DNA from: Zasmidium citrigriseum
Taxonomy: Eukaryota; Ascomycota; Dothideomycetes; Mycosphaerellales; Mycosphaerellaceae
Length of the DNA: 64,000 nucleotides
Assembly (NCBI GenBank): GCA_002786025.1
Contig: NHNW01000059.1
Location: 1 to 64,000, forward strand
Direction: 5' to 3'
Positions within the stretch are counted from its first letter, which is position 1; the number at the start of each line of letters is the position of its first letter. The notes below the pieces were generated by a model. It was not told the origin of the DNA. It made no database searches and saw only the letters and a program-made list of their open reading frames with translations. Made by a program: the position numbers and the translations under genes. This document shows, piece by piece, positions 9,745 to 19,197 of this stretch.

Positions 9745-10563
9745 ATGTCGCCGCCTCCGAACAACAGCTTTCCCACACCTCAGACGACTAACGTCAAGAA
9801 TTCTCGCCTGAGGCTGTTGAACGCACTTCAAAATGGACAATACCCACTCCTCACATTCATGGCCATTCCCTCAGTACGCATGGCTCAAATTGTTGCCTTG
9901 ACTGGACTTGACGGCATCATCATCGACTGCGAACACGGCAACATCGACGACGGAGCCAGCCACGATTCTGTTGCAGCCATATCCGCGCTGGGTGTATCAC
10001 CCATCATCCGGATTCGAGGCCCTACACACGACATCATCAAGCGGGCTCTCGACACTGGTGCGCACGGCATCATGGTCCCTCAAATCAACACCGCTGAGGA
10101 AGCGCGGCAGATCGTTCAGTCATCGAAATTCCCGCCGCAAGGAGTTCGAGGGCAAGGATCTGCCTTTCCAGCTATCGCACATGGCCTCACGACTCCGGAG
10201 TACATGAAGACAGCAAATGAAACGATCATCACAATGATTCAGATCGAGACCCGAGCCGGTGTAGAGAACGTAGATGCCATCTGTGCCGTGCCTGGAGTTG
10301 ATCTCGTCTTCATTGGGCCAAACGATCTGGCTCAATCGCTACTGGGCTACACGCCTGCGAGAGGGGACGAGCCAGAGTTTGTTCAGGCGCTGGAGAAGAT
10401 TGTGTCTGCAGCAAGGAAGCATGGAAAGTGGGCTGGCAGAATGGTGAATAACGGCACCGTTGCGAGAGACGTCAAGAAGACTTTTGACATGGTGGCGATG
10501 ACGGGTGATACGAAAGCCATTCAGAATTGGTATACAGCCGAGATCAATCTTGTTAGATCGTAG
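9745..10563 (+). CDS. HpcH/HpaI family aldolase/citrate lyase-like protein
   Basis: A single exon of 272 aa. The ATG at 9745 has A at -3; an in-frame upstream ATG (9652) would add 31 low-complexity residues and looks like leader. Class II pyruvate-aldolase hallmarks are visible: IIIDCEHGNIDD, the metal-ligand strand IQIETRAGVENVDAI and VFIGPNDLAQSL. The family is a TIM barrel using a divalent metal to cleave or form 2-keto-3-deoxy or 4-hydroxy-2-keto acids, releasing pyruvate. The exact substrate is unknown. The divergent permease suggests an uptake-and-cleavage module for an organic or aromatic acid. Confidence 0.88.
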   Translation: MSPPPNNSFPTPQTTNVKNSRLRLLNALQNGQYPLLTFMAIPSVRMAQIVALTGLDGIIIDCEHGNIDDGASHDSVAAISALGVSPIIRIRGPTHDIIKRALDTGAHGIMVPQINTAEEARQIVQSSKFPPQGVRGQGSAFPAIAHGLTTPEYMKTANETIITMIQIETRAGVENVDAICAVPGVDLVFIGPNDLAQSLLGYTPARGDEPEFVQALEKIVSAARKHGKWAGRMVNNGTVARDVKKTFDMVAMTGDTKAIQNWYTAEINLVRS

Positions 10564-10870
10564 TGTGAGATGCATATGAGCATGAAACAATTCGTTCGAC
10601 GAAGTCGTCTCCCTCACAACATGCCCAAAAGCTTGACATCTTCCTTCAATGATTAAACTTCTAGTGTTGGGTTGCAAGTTCTCTAGCAAAGATATGACCA
10701 TGGACCAGTCGTTATACTTCAAAAGTGATATAGCTCTGCTGGATCTATAGAACACAGTAAGAAGGGCATTCGAAGCAGACGGACTAACAACAGAAGCTCG
10801 GGAAGCTTAGACGGATGGAGAAATACAAATATATCTTCTTCATGAATCTATTGTATACAGAATGACTCAT
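10564..10870. other. Convergent 3' intergenic region
   Basis: 307 bp between the stop codons of the aldolase and the RidA-like gene. It is A/T-rich in places and presumably 3' UTR. No gene is seen. Confidence 0.5.
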
Positions 10871-11328
10871 CTAAGCCTGCGCTATGCACTCAATCTCAAT
10901 TACAGTGCCATCACCCGGCGGAACTGCCTGAAGGCACGATCTCGAAGGCATCGGCTGTGGCAAGAATTCTATGTACGCCTCGTTCATCGCCGCAAAGTCC
11001 TTCATGTCTGACAGATAGACATTGTACTTGACAACCTTGTCTAATGATGATCCTGAGAGCTCAAGGACCTCTTTAAGATTCTGCAACACCGTCCTCTGCA
11101 AGACGGACCATTAGCAGGGTAGTAAGGGAGGTGTGATGGTGCCAGACTTACGGTTGCCTGTTTGATTTCCCCTGTCGCTGTTTGACCGGCACAGAAGACG
11201 AGACCGGGTACTTTGACTGCTGGGCCTGGATACCGTGTTAACAAGGGCCTTCAGGTCGATCATTATGGTTTCATACAGTTGTGTGGCTTAGGAGGGAACT
11301 TCTCGCTTGAGATCAGTTGTCGAGACAT
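10871..11328 (-). CDS. RidA/YjgF/YER057c family reactive-intermediate deaminase
   Basis: Exons 11328-11277, about 11219-11152 (acceptors at 11225 or 11216 are also in frame) and 11095-10871 give about 114-116 aa. Both introns have GT...AG ends. Family features: VPGLVFCAGQTA, LQNLKEVLELSGSSLDKVVKYNVYLSDM, FAAMNEAY, SRSCLQAV (Arg that binds the substrate carboxylate) and the end VEIECIA-like IEIECIAQA. Family members hydrolyse enamine/imine intermediates. The length is slightly below the usual 125-130. The start MSRQLISSEK matches fungal members. The first intron acceptor is the weakest part of the model. Confidence 0.82.
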
Positions 11329-12088
11329 GGTGGGCGTTCGGCGTGGCGAGACTGATAGCAGAGAATGATGACGGGAATGGATCGATGGTTGGATTGTCGT
11401 TGTTGGAGAGTTCTTTCGCTTGCAAATTTATGGGTTGTTCGGTCGAGAAACCTGCAGTGCGGGTATTGACCAAGCTCGGACTGAGGCTGGAGGAGCTCCT
11501 CCCCGTGGGTCAGCCAAGAAGTACTGCTCCCCCTACGCCTCCTCCAACGCCTCCTCCTCCATGTTGCTCCGCCAACTCCGCCTTTCTGCTCCCTTGCAGC
11601 TCCTCCGCTACCAAGGCTGCCTCTATTACTCGCCTTTCAAGTTCCAACGTCTATCTGTGGCCAATCACTGCATCTTTGCAAGGCGGAGGAGCCCCTCGGC
11701 TATTCGCAACGCTCAATGCGGAGAGTTGCTCCTCCAAGTCTGAGTGATATGAGATTTCACTTGCGTTTAGTCGAGAACGCCGGTCGTTGGGTCTCTGATT
11801 CGTCTGCTTTGGTTGGTCGATAAGCTCGCAAGCGGTACTTGCGCAATAAGTCGGAGATCAATTGAATCTTGTCGGAATGCCGGCTGCCTCACTACGATCA
11901 TGTTCTCTAGAGTGCTTCTAATCATGCCACAACGGCCATCGACGGAGGAGCTCTTCCAGCCGACTCCCGCAGAGACGTATGCGCGGTGCTCAGCCTTGCT
12001 CATTCTCCTTCATCGACAATCTTATAAAGCCCCTAGGTCATCCCGTGAAGCTCTGTAGAGAAACAACAATCTTACAGTGTTTCCAACA
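11329..12088. other. Intergenic region with C/T-rich tract
   Basis: 760 bp between the divergent RidA-like and oxygenase genes. A CTCC-rich stretch lies at about 11530-11610. Open frames here are low-complexity and lack splice-supported continuation. It is probably promoter and 5' UTR for both genes. Confidence 0.4.
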
Positions 12089-13514
12089 ATGGCTCCTACA
12101 GCTCCCTTCAACCCTCCCTCTGCAGACCTTCCAAATAAGCCATTCGTTCCGGAATGGATACCACCTCCGGTGACGAACGAGAAGGAGAACTTCGCCGAGC
12201 TCAAGTCAATCGACCTTTCTCTGCTTGACTCTGACGATCCAGCTGTCGTGGACGAGCTTATTCAAAACGTCAAAACCGCAATCCGAGACGATGGCTTTCT
12301 ATTCCTCGAAAACTATGGCGTGTCATTGGAGCAGGTGAGAGAACGGAACTGTATCTGGGACATTCCCAAGCTGATTCGTGGAAAGCTTCATCGGCAATTT
12401 GCACTCGCTCAGTACCTTTACGCCAATATGAGCGAGCAGGATAAGGAGCGCCTGCTTTTCGATCCAGATACTGGCCGCTGGTCAGGATACAAACATCCAT
12501 TTGGATTCAAGGTCGGTTTCGTTCGGTTCGTCGTTGGCAACGTCCAGTAGCTGATGTCTCTTTCCATCACAGCGCCATCGGGCCATCCCAGACGGTATCG
12601 AGCAATTCAATTGGTACAAAGACGACTGGGAGAGCCCGGACAGAACACCGTCAGTTCTCCATCCGTTCATGGATGAGATTGAGGCATTCTGCAACTACTT
12701 GACCAAGTCAGTGAACAGGAGGCTGTTGACGCTCTTCTCCCGTGTGCTTGAACTACCAGATGACTACCTCTGGGACAATGTCCAATCGCATGGGAGCCCA
12801 ACGGGTGAAGGCTATTTCCGACATGCTCTCTTCCGCCCAGTCGAGAAGCAGACCGCCGAGGCCTCAAAGGGACTGCGTATGCACGGCCACACTGACTTCG
12901 GCTTGACGACTCTGCTGTTTTCTGTTCCCATCTCCTGCTTGCAGATCTGGGGACGTGATGAGAAGTGAGTGGCGGCAACAATCTTGCCATATACTTACAT
13001 CAGGACTGACTTGACCAGGTGGTACTATGTACCATACAAACCGGGCGCACTCGTCATCAACATCGGAGACACCCTAGAGATCGTCTCGGGAGGCCACTTC
13101 AAGGCAACTCGTCATCGTGTGTTCAAGCCGCCGGTGGACCAGCTGAACCAGGAGAGGTTGTCTTTGGTCCTTTTCAACAGCTCTGTTGGCGATCTTCGAA
13201 TGTCGCCGGTCCTTTGTAAGTGGTTTCTCCAATTCTTGCTATAGTCTAGAAGCGCTGACGAGTCCGTAGCATCACCACTCATCCAACGCGAAGGCTGTGT
13301 TGAAGAGCAAGGAGTATACAAGGAGTTCAAGAAGCGGACGGCCGCGGGCAAACTCGTGCCAACCAACAGAGAATGGCGTGAGATCCAGATTGCCACTGCC
13401 ACTGATCCGACCGATACCGTCCGCAACCGCATTGGTGCTGATCAAGTGCTGATCGATGGGAAGCTCATGCATCAACGGGAGTACATGGGAGTCAAGGTCG
13501 TGTTGCCGGTGTGA
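12089..13514 (+). CDS. 2-oxoglutarate/Fe(II)-dependent dioxygenase (isopenicillin N synthase-like)
   Basis: Five exons, 12089-12334, 12386-12511, 12573-12964, 13019-13215 and 13270-13514, give 401 aa; all introns are GT...AG and 51-61 bp. The N-terminal DIOX_N region (AIRDDGFLFLENYGVS) precedes the double-stranded beta-helix core. The iron ligands are visible as HTD (MHGHTDFGLTTLLF) and the distal His (GGHFKATRHRVF), followed by RLSLVLF, which fits the 2OG-binding R-x-S. Members hydroxylate, desaturate or close rings in small molecules, often in secondary metabolism. Substrate is unknown. A regulator gene follows about 270 bp downstream on the same strand, so a small co-regulated pair is possible. 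Confidence 0.88.
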
Positions 13515-13786
13515 TCCGGGTATATAGTCGAGTGTAGTGAAAGGAGTCAGGAGCTCCTGCTGTAGTAACACCAAGTTTGTGATTCGCCTACAGCCGCGGT
13601 CAGCCTTGGCCTATCTCCCTTCCTTATCGCAGGCCAGTTGCCGGCGCTTGCCGCCATTTGCCGACATCACTATCATCAACATGGAGCCCCCGCTTCTTGA
13701 CCCCAGCGAACAGGTCAGCAATCAAAGACCTCACCTGCGAACACCAATCTAGGCTTCGCTCTCTTTCACGTTTTGTGTTGGGCTTC

Positions 13787-15682
13787 ATGGCGACCTTCAT
13801 GGCAGTTCCCAGGCGTGATGCTCACCAGCCTTTTCAATGCTCAATCTGTCAGCGAGGTACGAACAACAGACATATTGCATGCATCGGCGTGTACTGAAGT
13901 CCTTGTCCAGGATTCACCAGGAAAGAGAATCTGAAGCGACATACGGCTCTCCATTCCCACCGTGGCATCGAGTTCCCGTGCGAGTCGTGCCCTGCCACGT
14001 TCTCTCGTCGGGACCTACGCCAACGTCACATGAAGAAGAAACATCAGAGCCAACATTCTCCCCGATCATCTTGTCGACGTGGCAGTCGTCCGGGTCTGAC
14101 TACTTTCGAAGACAGCACATCTCCAGAAAGCGACTCGTCAACAGCCTCTCCATCGGCCTTAGCCGGCCAATGGCATGTCTCACCTGAAGACGGCGAGGAC
14201 ACCGAAGCACTTTTCCGACAGACTGTCGACAAAGAACCACCTGTAAACGAGATACTCCAGCACGCCCCACTTCAGGACATCGATATCCAATACGACTACG
14301 AACCTGGCCCTTCGCCCGCCCGAGACAGCTGGTTTCCCACAGCGTCGCAGATCTCTGCTGGTCACCGCCTGTATTTCGACCATGTCTCACCATTCATACC
14401 GTTTCTCCACGAGCCGACATTCGATGCGGCCAAAGCTCCATCACATCTCACGTTGGCAATATTGAGCCTAGCATATCAGCATGGAGAAGACCCTGACACC
14501 ACTCAAGCGGAGAATTCTGGCCTGGCATTGTCTGTGCGGTGCTTTGAAGCTGCACGAGCACACACTGACGCAGCTACACATCCCGAGAGCGATTTGATAC
14601 AGAATCTTCATCTGGTTCAATCGTTGCTCATGTTACAGCTATGTTCGATACTATATCTTTGCGGGAATTACTCAACTCGTGGCTTCGAGATGCACCATCG
14701 AATGGTTGCCTTTGCCCGGTCGGCCGGGTTGATGACACCTTCGAACATTGAGACCATCCCTACCGAAGATTTGAACTCTCTGTGGCAACAATTTGCTCTG
14801 GCGGAATCTTTGAAACGCACCATCCTAACAGCTCACCAAGTCGATGCGCTCTGGTATCAGTTTCTGTCCATCCCACGCCTGGTCTCAAATCCGGAGATCA
14901 AACACGATCTTCCTTGCCCAGCGGAAATTTGGACCGCAAGTACTGCTCAACAATGGGCGCATAGACAGCTGGTCATGGGAAACTCCAATGCCAGGGTAAA
15001 ATATGGAGATGCGGTCAGGAGCTTTCTCGCTCCGGACGCCAGCACTGAATGTCTGCCAAATTTCGATCCATGCGGAGCCATCAACATCGCACAATTCCTC
15101 CTCTCAAGCGCTCGAGAGCTCTCAGGATGGGCCATCATGACGGGAAGGCTAAGTTTGGAAAGGTTTGAGCCACTGAAAGCATCACTTATCGCTCTCGAGC
15201 CTTTCGTCCGCTCGAGCTCAGCTTCACCCCATGTCTGCCAGTCGATATCTTCGCAAGCCGCATGGGAGATGTCGATGATCGAACTGCCAGTCTGGTGGAT
15301 CTCGCATACTAATGGTATCGTGCTGGGGAGCATGGATGCTTTTCTTGAGCATGCAACCTGGATAGCGGCGTCGTCTGAGTTCTGCTCGGAATCAGAGACT
15401 GCGAAGTCGATCAAGCCGCATATTGAGTGGTTTTTATGCTATCTGGATGGCTGTGTGGCCCGACCTTCCGAACCTCCTTGGCTGGTTCTGTACGCATACA
15501 AAGCTTTCCTCATAGCATGGCAGCTTCTGGACAACGGGCTTCCGGAAGCTATGGAAGTTGTCAGTGTGCATAACAGAGCAGAGGCGCTATTATGGGCGAA
15601 GGAAGTCTTCCAGAGGAGAAAGCCGCTGCAGCTAGCGAGGACCATCACTCATTGTCTGGAGATGTTACAAGCTCGAGTGTAA
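13787..15682 (+). CDS. Transcription factor with two C2H2 zinc fingers and a fungal-trans domain
   Basis: Exons 13787-13856 and 13911-15682 with a 54-bp intron inside the first finger give 613 aa. The start at 13787 could instead be the in-frame ATG at 13799. Finger 1 uses C18, C21, H34, H38 and finger 2 C47, C50, H63, H68. A low-complexity linker leads to a fungal-trans (PF04082-like) region that begins around GHRLYFDHVSPFIPFLHEPTF and includes LQLCSILYLCGNYSTRG. This architecture belongs to fungal regulators of carbon or secondary metabolism that replace the Zn2Cys6 head with C2H2 fingers. It is nuclear. The adjacent oxygenase is a plausible target. Confidence 0.85.
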
Positions 15683-16097
15683 CAACATCAGATTGATTCT
15701 ATTGGTCCTGCTCTAATGTGTCACTCGAAGTAGAAAATCATTGGAAGATGCTGCTCTAATACATATGGATGCATTCGGCCATTTGCTGCTGACAGCTGCA
15801 TGTGAAAGTGGCCTGAGCGCCAAAGGCTGCAACGTTCATCGGGCTCGCCGAAGTCGTGACCGACGGTGAGCCATCTACCCCGACCATACACCAACCTCGG
15901 CTACTTCACAACAGCACTTACAAGACAGAGTGTGTTCGACTGCCGATTGCTTGCACCTTCAACCTATTACAGTGTCTGCAGCAACGCAGATCTGCCGACA
16001 TATTCACGGGCGCTTGCTGAAACGTTGAGGAGGCACAGCCTCGTCCCAGTCATGCGAGCCTGAATACAAGATTTTACCAGCGCTCTGCATTCTTAGT
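15683..16097. other. Intergenic region
   Basis: 415 bp between the regulator stop and the F-box start codon. I see no supported gene or RNA in it. Confidence 0.4.
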
Positions 16098-16862
16098 ATG
16101 AATCAACAGTGGAATTCGACAACACCTCATCACCCAGATCTATTCTCCTCCGCTCCCGAGATGGCAGGATTCGGCACACTTCCACGAGAGCTGCACATAC
16201 TCATTTTCGTCCTTTGTCCCGATTTGCCAACGGCCATCAGACTCTCGAGCGTCAATTGCGACATGCACGACATTTGGCTGGATCAGTGCGACCATATCAT
16301 CAGGACTATCCTGGAGCCCGAAATTCCGGCTTACGACGACGCACTGGCGCTGGCGAAAACGGAGCTCCGAACTCTGGCGTCTGGCGATTTCGCAGATCCT
16401 CAGGCAGAAGCTGATGGTCTTACCATTCGCCAATGCCTTCCAAATCTTGTCCGCGCTGGCGAGAGGGCCGCATCGACATGCGCCCTCAACGAGAGGTTTC
16501 AAGCGCAGCGACCAACTTCCTGCTATAGCTGGAAGATGAAGTTCACTTCGTGGCACGAATCATACTACTTTATTAGGATGCTCGTAATGTCCTATCACTT
16601 TCCTCAGCTAAGGTCTACAACGATGGCGAGATTGGAAGATTCCACCATCGGCACTCTCAATACCAACGCGGAGCTTGCATTCTTCATGAATGAATGCATG
16701 GACTCAGATGAGCAGCGTGCACATGGGATGCCAAAGGAACCTGAGGAATTGACGATCGAGGATGAGCTTATTTTGAATCCAAACAAGCTGGATTGGGATG
16801 ATGCGGAGGAGGTGATTAGAGACGCCTTCAACCGGAAAGGAGGTATGGCTGCTATCTCCTAA
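16098..16862 (+). CDS. F-box-like protein
   Basis: A single exon of 254 aa. An F-box-type start (GFGTLPRELHILIFVLCPDL, residues about 24-43, then TAIRLSSVN) is followed by an uncharacterised C-terminal region (FTSWHESYYFIRMLVMSYHF). F-box proteins couple substrates to SCF ubiquitin ligases through Skp1. A later Met at residue 22 (16161) is an alternative start just before the domain. The C-terminal half is repeated in the next open frame at 16894, showing local duplication. Substrate is unknown. Confidence 0.65.
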   Translation: MNQQWNSTTPHHPDLFSSAPEMAGFGTLPRELHILIFVLCPDLPTAIRLSSVNCDMHDIWLDQCDHIIRTILEPEIPAYDDALALAKTELRTLASGDFADPQAEADGLTIRQCLPNLVRAGERAASTCALNERFQAQRPTSCYSWKMKFTSWHESYYFIRMLVMSYHFPQLRSTTMARLEDSTIGTLNTNAELAFFMNECMDSDEQRAHGMPKEPEELTIEDELILNPNKLDWDDAEEVIRDAFNRKGGMAAIS

Positions 16863-16893
16863 ACGCCAAATGGTTGGCATAGTCTCATCATAA

Positions 16894-17403
16894 CTAGACA
16901 GCGGTTGCCATTTGAAACGGCCTCCTCACCTCTGGCTACCTCGCCTTCTGGAGAACATGAAGATGGCATCAGCTGTCCGTGCCGAGAACCTCGCATGGCA
17001 AGACAAACTACTACGTCCCAATGACTATCGGCGAAGGTTGACGTACACGTCATGGCCGGCTTCATACTATTTCTCGAGACGCCTCGCCCTCTCCTATCAT
17101 CTTCCTCAAACTCAGCCCACATTACTGTCAACATTGGAGACTTGCTCAATCGAAGAGCTGGACACAATCCACGAAATGTGCGGTTTCATGACATCGAATC
17201 TGAGCCCCGAGGAGCAGTTACGGCATGGTATTCCAAAAGCTCGCGAGGAGCTTACCCTCGATGACGAGCTGAATAACAATGACTGCTGGCCGGAGTGGGA
17301 GCAAGCATATGATATAATATTCGAGGTGTGGGAACGCAGAGGAGCCAGGAGACTTCGCCATCAAGTGCACTTCAGAGCTGCTGCGGCAGCCAGTGGGGCT
17401 TGA
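16894..17403 (+). pseudogene. Headless tandem paralogue of the F-box protein
   Basis: The frame opens after TAA at 16891 and has its first ATG at 16957. From about 16930 it aligns with the C-terminal half of the preceding gene: LTYTSWPASYYFSRRLALSYH against FTSWHESYYFIRMLVMSYH, then LRHGIPKAREELTLDDEL against RAHGMPKEPEELTIEDEL. The F-box half is absent, and only 31 bp separate the upstream stop from this frame. It is either a truncated duplicate or a short protein without F-box. I cannot exclude a missed 5' exon. Confidence 0.5.
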
Positions 17404-17958
17404 TTGTGGGTTTGACTAGCTCTGGCATTTGGACTAAATACCAGCTCTGCATGCGATGTCGTATGATGATGTCTCAGTAGACGGTAGCAGAGGAAAGCCA
17501 GTGAAGCGGAAGACGGCCACTGTACTTCCTGAGCTGACTCTGAGAGAGCGTTGGATCGAGCGTCGCTTGACTACGACCGCCCGATCGAAAGATCCTGATC
17601 TGTTGTTCGAAGTTGCGGAGAGGAGTCTCAAACAAAGCATCATTATTGCCACTTCAAGTATCTGACACAGATATCGATCACCTCAACTCCTCCATTAGGG
17701 GGCACAAGGGGCAGCGGTCTTAATCAATATTTAGTGAGACTTAGTTAGACACCGCGCTAAATTTCTTCCCCCAACGTCACTTCCTTCAATTTAAACTTTC
17801 TCGCACCAACACCACGTGTCGAGGCGCATGCATGCACGCCGCATCATCACATTCTTGTCGCTGCGGCGGATCAGATGAGAGCTCAGTCTGACACCATCGC
17901 GGTGATGAAGAAACGACGCCGGCGACATTCAAGACCCCCACCGCGGCAGATTTGAGAG
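17404..17958. other. Intergenic region upstream of ASA1
   Basis: 555 bp. A 69-residue frame at 17456-17665 (LPELTLRERWIERRL) is too short and unplaced to call. The 3' part, A/T-rich and then C-rich, is likely the ASA1 promoter. Confidence 0.4.
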
Positions 17959-19143
17959 ATGGCGCAAAATGCAATCCAAAGCTCAGAACAGGCTCCCGCC
18001 CAGCCTGCATATATCTTACGAGGCCACTCGGCGCAAATTCATGCGATTCACTTTACGAGGGAGAATACGCGCTTGCTGACCGGTGATGCTGATGGGTTTG
18101 TGGTGGTGTGGAGCATGACGACGAAGAGAGCGACGGCGGTATGGAAGGCTCATGAAGGGAATATTCTTGGAGTGGGGAGTTGGGAGGACGACAAAATAAT
18201 TACGTAAGTCCCTTTCTACCAGAGTAAACATCCATACTGATGAGAATATAGCCACGGCCGCGACAACAAGCTCCACATCTGGCAATTCGCCCCATCTGAC
18301 GAAGCCAACCTCTCCACAACCCTCCCTATTGACAACCCTTCGCCATCCAGCCTCAAAGCTCCCTGGCTCCTGCACACTCTCCCCGTCAACTCCCTCAACT
18401 TCTGCTCTTTCACCTCCATCCCGGCACATCCCCACGGACACAACGACCTCCCCTCTGAAGGCCTCTTCCTCGCCACCCCGGGCGTACAAGACGGTCATAT
18501 AAACGTCTCTGCACTTCCCTCCGAAGACCGGCTTGCCACAATTCCCGCTCCTCAGGGCGAGAATACTGGGATGACGATGGCACTGGGTATGACCTTCCTC
18601 CCGTCGCGCCACATGCAGGCATTGCTGGTCCTCGCGGGCTACGAATCTGGCCACGCCTGCGTCTGGCGCCAGAAAGGATCTACTCGGGCGTGGGAGCTGA
18701 TTTACATGCACAAAGCACACACACAACCGATCCTCTCCCTGGCCATATCAACTTCCCAGAAAACCTTCTTCACATCCTCCGCAGACGCTCTAATCGTCCG
18801 GCATCCGCTCGAGAAATCGGGACTACCAACAAAGACCATCCAGACCAAACATGCTGGACAGCAGGATCTGACAGTCAGGAACGACGAGAAGATCTTCGCG
18901 ACGGCGGGGTGGGATGGCAGGCTACGGGTGTATTCTGTCAAGACAATGAAGGAGTTGGCGGTATTGAAGTGGCATAAGGAGGGGTGCTACGCTGTGGCGT
19001 TTGCAAAAGTCAGTAATATAGAAGAGGAAGGTACAGGCAAGGAATTGACAGTGAGCGAGAGGAGAGAGGAGACGGCAAAGAGGACGCATTGGTTGGCGGC
19101 GGGAAGTAAAGATGGGAAGGTGTCGTTGTGGGAAGTTTATTGA
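17959..19143 (+). CDS. ASA1: ASTRA-associated protein 1 (WD40 repeat)
   Basis: Exons 17959-18203 and 18252-19143 with a 48-bp intron give 378 aa. WD40 repeats span the protein: [14 protein letters not shown] near residue 19, then [63 protein letters not shown] and the C-terminal [15 protein letters not shown]. The order and termini match fungal Asa1, a subunit of the ASTRA complex with Tra1, Tti1 and Tel2, a chromatin- and PIKK-maturation assembly. It is convergent with DBP7 (54 bp between stops). Confidence 0.85.
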
Positions 19144-19197
19144 GTGCGAGATACCCCAAGAATTTCAAGTTTGTTGATTAGCTACGGAGGAGCTGTT

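Noticed and set aside
11307..11747. 146-codon plus-strand frame upstream of the oxygenase
   Set aside because: Overlaps the RidA-like first exon on the other strand, is Pro/Ser/Cys low complexity and has no splice-supported continuation.
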